Assembly: GCA_036898135.1 (NCBI GenBank)
Contig: CM072511.1
Coordinates: forward strand, 74,906,119 to 74,970,118
Direction: 5' to 3'
DNA: 64,000 nucleotides
From: Oncomelania hupensis
Taxonomy: Eukaryota; Mollusca; Gastropoda; Littorinimorpha; Pomatiopsidae
The number at the start of each line of letters is the position of its first letter. Position 1 is the stretch's first letter. Below the pieces are notes generated by a model. That model searched no databases and was not told where the DNA came from. It was given only the letters and a program-made list of their open reading frames with translations. The translations under genes were made by a program, and so were the position numbers. Shown one piece after another: positions 32,622-43,603 of the stretch.

Positions 32622-34472
32622 TTTTGCTCCAGATGCGTCAGTATCAAGGACAAAGTATCCCTTTTCTTGCGGATATGCCAAAATAGGGGTTGACGACAAA
32701 GCTGCTTTCAGTCTATCCATCGCTTCTTGGCATTCTTCCGTCCATGCAAAGTTGACAGTCTTCTCCGTCAGCCGATGTAACGGGCGGGCGATTTCTGCAA
32801 ATCCTTTGACAAAGCGGCGGTAGTAGCTGCATAGACCAAGGAAACTCCGAACGTCTTTGACATTTTTAGGTGTCGGCCACTTTGTGACGGCTTCCGATTT
32901 CTTTGGATCGGCTTGCACCCCATCACTGGATATGACATGACCCAGGAATTCAACTTGACGTTGGAATAGGTGACATTTCTTTGGCGAAAGCTTCAGTCCG
33001 GCGTTTCGGAGGCGGGTCAGAACTTCTTGCAAGTTCGACAAATGTCCCTCAAAGGTCTTGGAATGCACCACTATATCCTCTAGGTATATCAGCATCGTAC
33101 GCAGTCTAGACCTAGGAAGACCATGCCCATCACCTCTGGAAAGTTGCTCGTGCATTAGATAAGCCCATAGGAAGTACTGTAAACTGCCATAGTCCGCTCC
33201 CTGTGACAAATGCCGTCTTTTCTTTATGTGAAGGATCCATTTCTACTTGCCAATAGCCACTTGTTAAGTCTAAGGTTGAGAACCAGCAAGATCCTTCAAG
33301 CGCGTCTAACGTGTCGTCAATGCGCGGTAGAGGAAATGAATCTTTCCTAGTGACCTCATTCAATCGACGGTAATCGACACAGAATCTGATGGAACCATCT
33401 TTTTAGGTTACCAAGACAACAGGTGCCGCCCAAGGACTATCTGACGGCTCGATGACGCCCATATCCAGCATTTTCTGGACTTCGTGTTCCGCTGCTTCTC
33501 GCTTGGAGCGTGAAAAGCGTCTAGGTGCTTGTTTTATAGGTGCTGTATCGCCAGTGTGTAACTGATGTTTCACTAGTCCGGGTCCCGTCCGCCCAAGTTC
33601 GCCTTTATTCTCTACAAATGCCTACCGGTTTTGTTGGAGAAATTCGGCTAGCAGTGGTTTTTGTGATTCATTCAATTCTGTGGTTCCTCTTTCCCATAAT
33701 TCTTGTAATGCTGGAGACAATTCATCAGCTACCATTGCTTCTGATGTTAAGATGTTATCGCCCTCTACAACTTCGTTCACGCACTCAGCTGTGCCCAGCA
33801 GAGTTCCTTTGTGAAGGATTTGTTGTTTGCCTGAAATGTTGGCCACGCGCATCGGAACTTGTTCACCATACTGAACTAGCACCCTGGCGACTAGCAACTC
33901 CTGACGACCAGTTAAGTCCTGGTTGGCTTCTATGACCAATGTCCGACTCCCTTCCGCTGTCCTGATATTGCATAGTCCAGGGACGATAATTTCTGTGTCT
34001 GGTGGAATAACCATAGTCTCAGCCGCTGTGATTTTCAGTTTATCTTTTCCATCTTCGTCTTCGTCGGAGACATTCCGGACTAGGATCTTGAGCGTTTTGT
34101 TTCTTCCATCCAAGGCGCAGTGGAACTTTGTGAAAAAGTCGTACCCCAGCACAATCATTGGCTCCATTGCAGCAACGATGAACTCATGATGCAGCTCCAC
34201 TCCATCATCAATCTGCATTTTTATGATAGTTCGGCCCTCTACTGATACAGGCTGCCCATTCGCAACTGTAAGTTTTGAGTCATGGATTCCAAGGGCGGTC
34301 GCTGTTTTTCTGGTATCCGCCAGAATAAATCAGGATGGAGAATGGATCTCGATGCTCCTGTGTCTACGAGAGTATCAAACACATCGCCATACATCCGTAC
34401 ACTAACATAGGGTCCGTGTGCCGTTGAATTTTCCATAATTATGGGTCGTTTTCCCTCCTCCTCGCTTGTCAT
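32622..34472 (-). pseudogene. Element A pol remnant: protease and reverse transcriptase
   Basis: Protease frame 34472-34239 has LVDTGASRSIL (DTG at residues 37-39). Frame 34218-33622 covers the protease-RT linker. The RT is read from about 33540: a stop after VLVT, then [29 protein letters not shown] and [15 protein letters not shown] (33363-33130). A frameshift follows, then YLEDIVVHSK, where the usual second catalytic-loop Asp is Glu, and FLGLCSYYRRFVKGFAEIA. Similarity stops at the start of RNase H (LDTDAS, about 32625). RNase H and integrase are missing. Gypsy-type, more like the mainstream Gypsy group than element C. Confidence 0.85.
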
Positions 34473-34649
34473 GGCCGACGCATGACCCGCAGCCTCGGCC
34501 TTGACTAGTTTTCTTCTTGGTCACGCCTTTTCTCTGTCTTCCTTCATCTTTTTGCACTTGACCATAAAATGGCCAAGTTCATCGCAATAGATGCATCTCC
34601 TTTGGCTCATATTGGGTAGTTCTTGACGTGGATTGCGTCGTTCTTCTTG

Positions 34650-35600
34650 TTATGTTTGTCGCACAGCGTACAAGCTATCATTCACACCTCTCTTCGATCT
34701 TGTCTTCTGAAAAGCTTCATATTGCATCGCCAAGGTCACGGCTTGATCAACCGTCTTGGGATGGCCCTGCAGTACGACCCACTCCATGTCTGTGTTGTTC
34801 AAGCCGTCGATGAAGCAACTGACCGCAAATTGTTCCCAGGTTTCACCTTCAGCTGCTGGACACGCCTTTCTAACGAGCAAATTGATGTATATCGCCAAAG
34901 AAGCCAGATATTCTCCCTTTCTCCTCGACCGTGCCTTGAGAGCTGCCCTATGCATCTCTCCTAGGTTGCTGGGCTCGAATCTCTCTCCCAAAGCTTTTAC
35001 CAGTTCATCGTAGTCTCGGCGTTGGTCTGCCCTCAGCAGAGACAATATGCTGACTGCCTCCTCCCTGAGTGATGTTGCCAGCTCCAGTGCCTTCCTCTGT
35101 TGACTCCACTCGTTCATGTCGGCCACCATGTCGAACTGGATCTTGAAATATGTCCATCTCGTTTTCCCGTCAAACATCGGTGGTTTCCGGTTCGGTCTCG
35201 CATCGCCAGCCGCTGCCCTTTCTGGTGTCCGTCTCATCGGCCCTAACGGAGTCACCTCGGTAGGCACCCACGATGACGATGGATATGGGAACGCCGTCCT
35301 TTTTTCGTCTTGTCTTGCAAAGTGTTGAATGTTGTCGCCCAGGTAGTCCAATCTGTTTCGAAGGCTTCTGAAATTCTTGATTTGGGGTTTGTCATCGTTA
35401 GCTTGAGCTTGGTGTCTTGAGCTCGACTCGTCGACAGTTAGCCAGCTGTCATCATTCGTTTAATCAAGTTGCTGTTCCATTTCTCTTTGCCATGCAAGTC
35501 GTTCAAGTTCAGTTTTGATGGCTTCCGTTTCTTTGAAAAGAAAGCACGCGTTCTGGAGTTCATCCATACTGAGCTTTGGACTGTTTTTATTCCTATCCAT
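34650..35600 (-). pseudogene. Element A gag remnant
   Basis: From the ATG at 35600 the frame reads MDRNKNSPKLSMDELQNACF. It has one TAA at 35462-35460, then continues in the same frame through LRNRLDYLGDNIQHFARQ and the capsid-like KTRWTYFKIQFDMVADMNEW to a stop at 34650. A zinc knuckle CIYCDELGHFMVKC (CX2CX4HX4C) is present at about 34595-34555 in another frame, so a shift separates it from the capsid. Gag packages element RNA. The zinc knuckle and position support the call. Confidence 0.8.
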
Positions 35601-35640
35601 TTTAAAAACAGCCTTTTCAAGTCCTTTGTATTTTTATTTA

Positions 35641-35657
35641 TCCCACTTCTGACACCA
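35641..35657 (-). promoter_or_regulatory. Element A tRNA primer-binding site
   Basis: TGGTGTCAGAAGTGGGA, five bases inside the 5' LTR, identical to the site of element C. Confidence 0.78.
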
Positions 35658-35662
35658 AATTT

Positions 35663-36948
35663 TGTAACGTCAGGATGTCGATGGCGACAGAGAGAGAGAT
35701 TTTCCAAAGCAAAGTCAAAGAGAAACTAAGACAATCATCTAACTATTAATGACAGACTTGCCAAAATATCCGGAAATTACGTTTTGAGAATTTATTCAAG
35801 TTTTTGTGTTTTTCATCCAAGTGAGTTCGTTTTTAGAAAATATATCCATTGCCGAAAAAATTACACAGGATCAAAGAAAAAAGCTGCTGATTGTTTTGTA
35901 CTAATTTCGATTCAAATCTTGTTATTTTTCCTGGGTTTTTCGTCAAATCTTTATGTTCCTGATGTAATCTGATGATTACATCATAATTTCGATCAAATCT
36001 TTAAAGTCCAGCTCAGATGGATGTGTCCTCCTTTCACTTGGTAGCCAATCCAGAATCCTCAGTTTTCGTCCTCCTTTCGCCGACGATGCTTCGCTGCTTT
36101 TATGGCCGTAGTTTCTTCTATGCTCTGTTTCCATAGCGCCGTTTGTCCATTATCCACATTATCCAAACGACGTCCATTCGCAAGGCATCTTCCTTATTTC
36201 CGCCAATGGTGTGTAGTCTTTTGTTTCTCTTGCATAGAAATTGCAAGTTTTCCAGCCCTGTTGTTAAGTCACGTGAGATTTCATCATTGTAGTCTTGCCC
36301 TGCAGTCCCGAAGAGAAAGAGTTCCATCCATTTAGGTCTCGAAACTTCCATATTAAGCTAAACTAAAAACTATTACAAAAAATCCTATAACGAAATATGC
36401 ATAATATCAACTATTTCTAACTAAAATTTCCAAGCTACAATCTTTTTTTAAACTATATGACGTAATTTTGACGACGACATCATGCGCAGTAATGACGTCA
36501 GATTAATCTCCAAAGTCTCTCGGCACAGTTTTATGCAAAATAAATGTCATAATTGTCTTTGAATATGCACGCGCTCGCATAGCGAAGTCTTGTGGTGAAA
36601 CCATGGTCCGTTTCGCTGCTTCATCACCATTCATTTTGTAATCGTTGCCCAATAGACGTAGATGGCTGTCCACGGTGCTGATTAGTAGATCTCTCGCCGA
36701 TGTCCCCCTTCGGCCTCTGTGGTCACACTCGGGTCTCGGCCGTAGATCCCCAGCCCCTCTCGCCATGACTCGGGTACGTCCGACATACACTGTAGTCTTC
36801 TCGCGACTCGGATATCAATCAGCCCGCCTCGCCGGTCTTCATATTCATATCGACGCCGCTCGGGTTTGTTTTTATATTTTGTTGGTTCGTCCTGAATAAA
36901 CATGCCAACGTGTTTTCCTGGTCTGTAGATTTTTTCCCGTTTGTCACA
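35663..36948 (-). repeat. Element A 5' LTR
   Basis: 1286 bp, TG to CA, aligned with the split 3' LTR and with the solo LTR 44292-45617. On the minus strand it opens with an 88-codon frame (36948-36682) starting CDKREKIYRPGKHVG and ending GGHRREIY, which is also present in the other copies. Confidence 0.85.
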
Positions 36949-37018
36949 CATGGAACATTCTAACAAGCCAAGTACAGGATCGCTCATATTGCCACAAACG
37001 TTTCCTTGGCCAAATGTG

Positions 37019-38140
37019 TATCTTATCCTATCTTGTCCTATCCCGTAATTCGAAAGTCGCTGGGGCACCACAGATGATGGGTTTAACCAGCGCACTCCAT
37101 CTTTCTCTGTCATCAGCAACCATCATGGCTTCGCTCAGTGTCAAGCCAATCCATTCTCAAATGTTGTCCCCCCCCCCCCCCCCTCGTTTTCTCTTCCTCT
37201 TCTTCTGCCTCCTTGCACCGTGCCTTGCAGAACGGTCTTTGCAAAGCCAGATGCTCTGATGATATGGCCATACCATCGGAATTTCCGTTTCTTCACCACT
37301 GCGAGCATGTCATTGTGTTGTTCAATGGCTTCTGTGATGGTCTGTCGGACTTCGTCGTTGGTGATGTGCTAGGTATAAGAAATGCCCAGAAGTCTTCTGT
37401 AGCACCTCATCTCCATGCTTTGTATTCTTCGTTGTAGATCTGCTGTGAGGGTCCATGTTTCGCAAGCGTATAAGAAGATGGAGGTGACAAGGGAGCGAAG
37501 CAGTCTTACCTTGGAGTGTAGACTGATGGTCCTGTCTTTCCAAATGGGTTTCAACCTTGTCAGGGCAGCAGTTGTTTGTGCGATCCTGGAGAGCATGTCG
37601 GGACCATTTGTCTGATACAATGTCTCCTAAATATTTGAAGCTATGCACTGTGGTGCTGGATTGGCCTTGATGCCCGTGTTGATGCCATTGGTGTTATTGA
37701 TCATCATTTTGGTCTTCTCTGCACATTTCCAAAGGCCCTGGAGGTGGTGTCAAGCCTCTGTACCAGCTGTTCTTGTTCCTTTCCAGACAATCCATGAATG
37801 TCATCCGCAAAACAGAGGTTGGAGATTGCTCTACCCCCTATACTGACTGTACCCGTCATCTGTAAGGGCATCCGTCGCGCTATAGGAAGACGTTGAAGAA
37901 AGTTGGAGAGAGTAGGCATTATTGACGCACACCGGTTGTTGTTCTGAACCAGTTCCTGATGGTGCTGTTGTGGAGTACTGCACTTATAGCCTTGTCATAC
38001 AGGCTTTTGATGACTTCAATAATGTTAGTTTGCCCACAGAGCTGCATCCAAGACTCGGTCAAACGCTTTCTTGAATTCTACAAACACATGATAAGATGTT
38101 GTTGGTGCTGTAGGTATTTATCGCAGATTGTTCTGAGGTT
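37019..38140 (-). pseudogene. RTE-type LINE, 5'-truncated
   Basis: On the minus strand: VSIGGRAISNLCFADDIHGL with intact FADD, then LSRIAQTTAALTRLKPIWKD, LFLYACETWTL-like (SIFLYACETWTL) and MEMRCYRRLLGISY, then the C-terminal tail and a TAGGATA-type 3' end near 37020. Several frameshifts. It lies just outside element A in the same intron; the 66 bp between them shows nothing. Confidence 0.85.
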
Positions 38141-40161
38141 GAAAATCTATTCAAATCTGTAGTTTGTAACAATTATTGGAGAAATTAAGTTAGAAGCTTA
38201 AAAAGGTCTTAATTTTTGCAAAGGTGGTGATGGCAGTAGAAGTAGTAGTAAAAAAAATGTAGTATTAAAAGGTAGTATACACCCCCTTCCCCTTGGTCAC
38301 CCGCTCCAATCCCATTCACAGTATTTTAAAAGCGTATTTTTTTAAACCCATTTTAGTTCTATTTATTCGTTTTAACCTCCCACCCAGAGGAAATTCCCTG
38401 GTGTGCCTGCTCCCATTTCCCAGTCTTGCATGGTTCCCCCCTCCCTCACCACCGAATTCCACAAGAGAGAGGGCGCAGACTGCTTCTTAGTTTAACCCTG
38501 GTCATCACGTAATGGGCTTCTGAAATTAGGCAAAGTTAAATATTTTATTTCATAATGTCTTAACTTGTCATATTGCTTTGTTTCTACTGGCTCAGCCAGT
38601 TAGGGTGTCAGGTTAAGTTCTGTCAGTGTACTATTGTATTTACTCTGTATTGTTGAATTGTATTTGATTGTAAAAAGACATGTTTGGTTGTGTGTTAACA
38701 TTTCTTATAATCTTTTAGAACTGTTTACTTTTAATTGTATTTCACATGTGTACATGTACACATTTCATCTTATTGTTTTGGCTGCTTATATTGATCTTGT
38801 GTATGTTTGTGTATGTGCATGGTCACATGCATGTAGTTTAATCCTCTTTTTGTTCTTTTTAATTTTTACATGCTCCGTGTTTTAGTGTTTTGTACAGTCT
38901 CTTATTCGGCATGCTTGTGTGAGAGTATGCGTGTGGGCGCTTTGAGCAGACCTTTTAGTTTGGAATTGGGCTTTATAAAATTATTTTTTTTATTATTATT
39001 ATAGAATTGTTGAAAAGTACACATCTGGTTTTGTATATGTACTCCTGGTTTGTGCGGGTCATGCAATGACCTTTCACACACCATTTACTTCACACAGAAA
39101 GAAAAAGAAACAAGATGACAAACCATTTCATATGTATCTACAGACAAACACTTACGTTACTTAAATGAAAATTTAAAAAAAAAAGCATTTTCAAAGGTGT
39201 TAATTTTTATGACCGTGCTGAGACCCGGCTTTATTCTAAGGAAGCAGAATGAGGTCCCTGTTGCTTTCACTTCAAGAGCTCTTTTAGATGCCAAAAACTT
39301 GATATGCATAGTCGACAAAGTAGCTCTTGGCTGCAGTCTTTGAATGCAAGAAATTCTATGACCATCATAAATTCATGACTATATGATAATGTTTGTCACA
39401 CACACAGTTCTTTTTTATTTTATTTTTTTTATGGCTGTGATCACGATTAAATAAATTGACATTTGATTCAGTTCACAAATATGTTGATTTGCATCTGTCC
39501 TGTTCTCGTCATGTGTTGCAGTGTGTATGTATTGTGTGGGGTGTGTATGTGGTGCACGTGAGCGTGTATTTAGGGCGAAATGGGTTTTTCAATCTGTCAG
39601 CACTCTTGTACAATGGGGTTCCCCAAAAAATGTAGTGCATTTTTGGAATCCCATTTTTTGTTGCTTCAAAATTGTAAAACAATACTGCAGGAAACCTAAT
39701 TTTCAATTTGAGCAAAAGTCCTCATTTTAACAAATGTTCAAACTCCAAGTGTTTCAAACAAACAGAGGGGTGTACACGCTGCTAATCTTTCTCAGAAACT
39801 ACCAAAGTGTGTTAGAGAGAGAAGGGAGATTTAACATTCGCATTACAGAGTGTGAGTTGAATATGTTTTTAAAAGGGTAACAACCTTCCATTCCTCCTCA
39901 GCTATTTAGTAAGCGTTTTCCAGAATCCTATTGTGCTAGATTGAGGTACACATTTTTTCTAAGTGCCCATTAATACACGCTTGTGTGTGTATGCAAAATA
40001 TGACAAATGGGTTTCCAACATTATTCACACTCAGAATATTTCTGGCACAATGGTGCCCTGCCCTTAGATTACAGACTACATCACACAAACGGGTATAAAT
40101 TGTAATTGAGCCCATACTGGTTGATTGATTAATCGTAGCCAAACAAATCATATCCACTTAC
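38141..40161. other. Intron sequence, no gene recognised
   Basis: AT-rich intron between the RTE fragment and the P450 exon. GT-rich and TTTT-rich patches only. No repeat matched elsewhere in the window. Confidence 0.5.
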
Positions 40162-40226
40162 ACGGTTGGAGCAGTCCATATTTTCTCATCCATTAGAGAT
40201 ACTCCCAGTGCATGGATAACAGGTGT
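40162..40226 (-). CDS. CYP20A1: Cytochrome P450 CYP20A1-like, exon before the last
   Basis: A 65-bp exon after a TTTCAG acceptor and before GTAAGT. It reads TPVIHALGVSLMDEKIW then TAPT and two bases of a Val codon. This is the P450 segment between the K-helix exon and the FDPDRF motif; CYP20A1 proteins read ALGVVLQDPNTW here. It starts in phase 0 and ends in phase 2, matching its neighbours. It is too short to stand out as an open frame. Confidence 0.87.
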
Positions 40227-40499
40227 CTGAAACAAAACCACTGCACTCAAAAGCCAACTCAGCGGTTATAAAGGTATCACAAATATGTAGGCTAAAGAGG
40301 TAATTTAAAAAAACAACAACACATCCTTAATGGGACATGGAGATTTTATTGGCGCGTTACAAGTGGACATCATCATCATCATCATCATTATTTATTTTAA
40401 GGAACAAGACATCCGATGATCAACTTGCCCTCGGCCTTCATAGTCAGGATCATTAGCAGCACCAATTACAATAACAGTAACAACCAACACCACTCTGAC

Positions 40500-40611
40500 C
40501 TCAGCAGGAATCCTGTGGCCAGCCAGTTCTGCGTCTTGTTCGGAGCAGCGAGCAGCCCATGGCGTCACCATTGCACAGCGCAGCGTTTCTTCTATCACCT
40601 GACGCAGATAC
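40500..40611 (-). CDS. CYP20A1: Cytochrome P450 CYP20A1-like, K-helix exon
   Basis: A 112-bp exon between a GTGCAG acceptor and a GTCAGA donor. It gives R (completed by the first base), then YLRQVIEETLRCAMVTPWAA and RCSEQDAELAGHRIPAE. ETLR is the invariant P450 ExxR motif (Glu at 40589-40587, Arg at 40580-40578) that helps hold the haem fold. In CYP20A1 the matching text is ETVRTAKLTPVSA. The 273-bp intron to the next exon is the shortest in the gene. Confidence 0.92.
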
Positions 40612-40749
40612 CTGCACACACACAGCCACACACGTACACGCACATCCGTGATTCCCAGGCACTCGCATAATTTATACCTATGTGCATAAATGTAAATGGA
40701 CATATGAACAATGTTTCAAATATTTTTCTGTTACTTTCAGTTTCCTCTC

Positions 40750-40751
<2 letters not shown>

Positions 40752-40815
<64 letters not shown>
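40752..40815. repeat. (ATT)n microsatellite
   Basis: About 21 ATT units followed by T-rich sequence, in the intron upstream of the K-helix exon. Confidence 0.95.
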
Positions 40816-40984
40816 TTATTTATTTATTTTTTTTAATTTTTTTTTAATTGCCTGCGGTTATTAAGATATAAGAAACGTTTCTCAGAACCTACTGTGCAGC
40901 AGATGCAGACAGAGATGGAAATTTGTTCTCACATCAGCACAAAAAAGACGTAAGTTATGAACCGGCCTGCCCCTGGAAAGCCAC

Positions 40985-41640
40985 ACTATGGTTTTCCCCC
41001 GCATCACTGTCAAACGCCAGCTTCTACAAGAGCAATGACTATTGACAACAGGATCTCTAAAATATGCACTGCCTTTGGAATGCTGCGTGAAAAGGCTGGA
41101 AACGCTGGGGTCCACCATCACCACCAGGCTGAAAGTCTACCAAGCTGTAATACTCACCATCCTCTTATATATCTATTAGACCTGGACGATCTACAGCCGA
41201 CATGCCAAGCAACTAACTCAAATCACTTCTACATGAGCTCCGCAAGCTGCTGCATATCAAATGGCAGGACAAGCTTCCCGACACGGAAGTTTTGAAGCCC
41301 TAGGTGTCTTCACCCTTTTACAAAAATCGAAGGTCAGATGACTGACAACCGCCAGCCATGGCAATTACAATATGGTGAAATATGCGAACGTTCTGTTGGA
41401 AGGCAAAAGAAAAGCTCCCTGAAAGCTCACAAAACGGATGCCCAATCTTGGGAGACAATGATAAAAAGACCGTCCCACATGGCGCGGAAAAGTAACAATA
41501 GGTTTCCATGCAGCAGAAGAGAGACATACAACCGAAGCTGAAAGCAAACGTGTTGTACGCAAGGAACAAGCCACCATCATCACGAGTACCGACCCCACCC
41601 TTGAAGGACTTTCCGGGCCCAAATTGGCCACATCAGCGAC
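40985..41640 (+). pseudogene. LINE-5, decayed RT C-terminal tail of another family
   Basis: Broken frames read CTAFGMLREKA, TWTIYSRHAKQL, then shifted SLRKLL-like text, WQDK, MIKRPSHMARKSNN and a Lys/Arg-rich end. These resemble the last 200 residues of LINE reverse transcriptases with the LLYGCETWTVYSRH block. Many stops and shifts. Distinct from the RTE copies at 37, 47 and 50 kb. Confidence 0.55.
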
Positions 41641-41742
41641 TCCAGGACCTAACATGGCAACTCAGCCAAATCAATTGAAGTCTATGGTCATCTTCGCATC
41701 GAATGGTGAATATCATCATCATCATGCAATGGGTTTGTTGAT

Positions 41743-41744
41743 GG

Positions 41745-41793
<49 letters not shown>
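41743..41793. repeat. (ATG)n microsatellite
   Basis: About 15 ATG/TGA units, giving Met or His runs in translated frames. A second, poorer CATCATCAC stretch is at 41875-41940. Confidence 0.95.
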
Positions 41794-41794
<1 letters not shown>

Positions 41795-42214
41795 ATTATT
41801 ATTATCGAGGCCTACAACGCGCAGTTTTTTAATTAAATGTTTAGATTTGTTCGTTAATTTTTCAACAAGATCGTAATCATCATCATCACCGTCAGTATCG
41901 TCATCATCACCATCGCCATCATTATTATTATTGTCGTCATTGATTGTTATTCCTTTCACTATTTTTTTTTTTCGGCATGGTCGGAGATACGTTTTCCTAT
42001 GTAATTTTTATGGACGAATAACATTTCCAAAAAGCATGAAAAGCGAGTGTTCCGTGAAATGTGAAATTTTACATGTAACAGTATTTCCCATAATAGTGAA
42101 CCTTTAAGTACATACCAAATCCCTCCAGCAGTTTGGGAGAAAACCGAATTATGGAAAACAACCACAAATGACGTCCTCATGATGAGTTACCCGATATGTA
42201 TACTTTTTTGATAT

Positions 42215-42330
42215 CTGGTAGGATTCACTACTTCCTAACTAAATACCAAGTTTCAAAGAAATACGTCTATTACTTTCCGACAAAAGTGCGCAAAATTGAC
42301 AGCCGGACAAACGGACGAACAAAGCCAAAA
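42215..42330. repeat. Interspersed repeat with GGACAAACGGACG core, copy 2
   Basis: TACCAAGTTTCAAAGAAAT, then TGACAGCCGGACAAACGGAC. The same order (a short X-AAGTTT clause, then a GACGGAC run) occurs near 9290, 51540, 53205 and 55230. Confidence 0.5.
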
Positions 42331-42439
42331 ACTATAGTTCGCCAGCTTCGCTCGGCAACTAAAATCTTATAGTAAGCTAACATGGCTTTATATTTGACAT
42401 ATAGTATGCATCGACATTGGGTTATTTGATCATGCATGA

Positions 42440-42590
42440 GCATCACAGGTCATGTGAAGGCCAAGGTCATTATAAGGTCAAGGTCATCTCAAGGTGACAT
42501 TGGCATAACATAATGTTATAGTTTATTTGATCAAACATGAGTGTCCATTTGGATTCGGAGGTCAAGCTCATCTCAAGGTCAAGATCATGA
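42440..42590. repeat. Cluster of AGGTCA half-sites
   Basis: At least seven AGGTCA or closely related hexamers in 150 bp (AAGGTCAAGGTCATC repeated). These are nuclear-receptor half-site look-alikes but are more likely part of a dispersed repeat; similar text is at 5940-5975. Confidence 0.5.
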
Positions 42591-42940
42591 GCCTTGAATC
42601 ATTACTTTTTTGTGTGAGATATGTGCGCTATATATATCTATAAATCAGACAAATAAATAATCTAAACTCCCACTAAAACTATCTACGCGTCTCAGGGTAA
42701 CAACTGTAACGAAAAGTGGTATCAGAATTTGCTTGTGCGCGTGAATCTGCGTGTTCTCCCATCTCACAACTTCTCTAACTCGTTACAATAAACTATGTTG
42801 TCATACTCTCTATTAAACAATAAACATAAATCAATACACTAGCAAATATAAAATTTACAACAATCAAATGAAAGAAATACATTTGCTTCTACTTACGTCA
42901 AGTCGCAAAATAAATCGGTTGAAAGAATATATATATATAT

Positions 42941-43603
42941 AATAATAATAATAATAAATTGCATTTATACGGCGCATTTTTCATTAGAATAACAACTCAA
43001 TGAGCTTACACACATCATTCGTACGCATCATCACAACATTCGCACTACATCATGTACAGCATCATTGAGAAAGTATTATTACTGTTCATACTACTTACAC
43101 AGAAAACGCCTTGCGGAACAAGTGCATTTTTAAACATCTCTTAAAGGAAACAAGGTCTGTACAATGTCTTAAACCGGCAGGTAGCGCATTCCAAACCTTG
43201 TGTGCTTGAAAACTAAAAGACCGGTCGCCAACTGTCTTAAGCAGACGCTTGGGCGTTTTCAACAGTTTTTTTTATCTGATGAGCGCAAAGAACGGGTTGT
43301 AGTGTAGGTAGTGAGTACCTCAGACAGATATGGTTGAAGTGACTGGTCGAAGTGATGGAAAGCTAGGACAGCAATTTTGTATTCAATGCGGAACTTGACA
43401 GGGAGCCAGTGGAGCTGCATTAAGAGAAGCGTGACATGATCACGTTTCCGTTTTTTAAGCACAAGCCGAGCAGCACAGTTCTGTACACGCTGCAGCCGGC
43501 AAACTTCATCAATGGGGAGACCAGCTAGAACTGAATTACAATAATCAAGTCTGGATGTCACAAAAGCGCTGACCAACTGTGTAAATGCATCTATAACCTT
43601 TTA
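42941..43603 (-). pseudogene. LINE-6, 5'-truncated CR1/L2-group tail
   Basis: Minus strand: KVIDAFTQLVSAFVTSRLDY, CRLQRVQNCAARLVLKKRKR and LHWLPVKFRIEYKIAVLAFH, ending in the 3' UTR (GCGCCGTATAAATGC side) and ATA units at 42941-42956. A frameshift near 43260 (poly-A) breaks the C-terminus. Same subfamily as LINE-7 at 52417 (both have RLVLKK and LHWLPVKF). Confidence 0.85.

Larger units (their letters stand above)
18786..36948 (-). mobile_element. Gypsy-like LTR element A, expanded by nested insertions
   Basis: Left end TGTAACGTCAGG at 18786, right end TTTGTCACA at 36948, with CATG on both sides (18782-18785 and 36949-36952). The 4-bp duplication matches that of the solo LTR of the same family at 44292. 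The element is in minus orientation: 5' LTR 36948-35663, tRNA primer site, gag, protease, reverse transcriptase, a deleted RNase H/integrase region, then the 3' LTR split by M1 and by B. Removing M1, B (with C) and R1 (with LINE-4) leaves about 7.5 kb. The coding region has several stops and shifts, so the copy is dead. It sits in the 40161-18596 intron of the P450 gene, on the same strand as the gene. Confidence 0.75.

Noticed and set aside
36682..37119. Minus-strand frame FGQGNVCGNMSDPVLGLLEC as a further P450 exon
   Set aside because: It runs from RTE debris into the element A LTR, lacks P450 motifs, and the exon chain is already complete in phase between 40162 and 18595.
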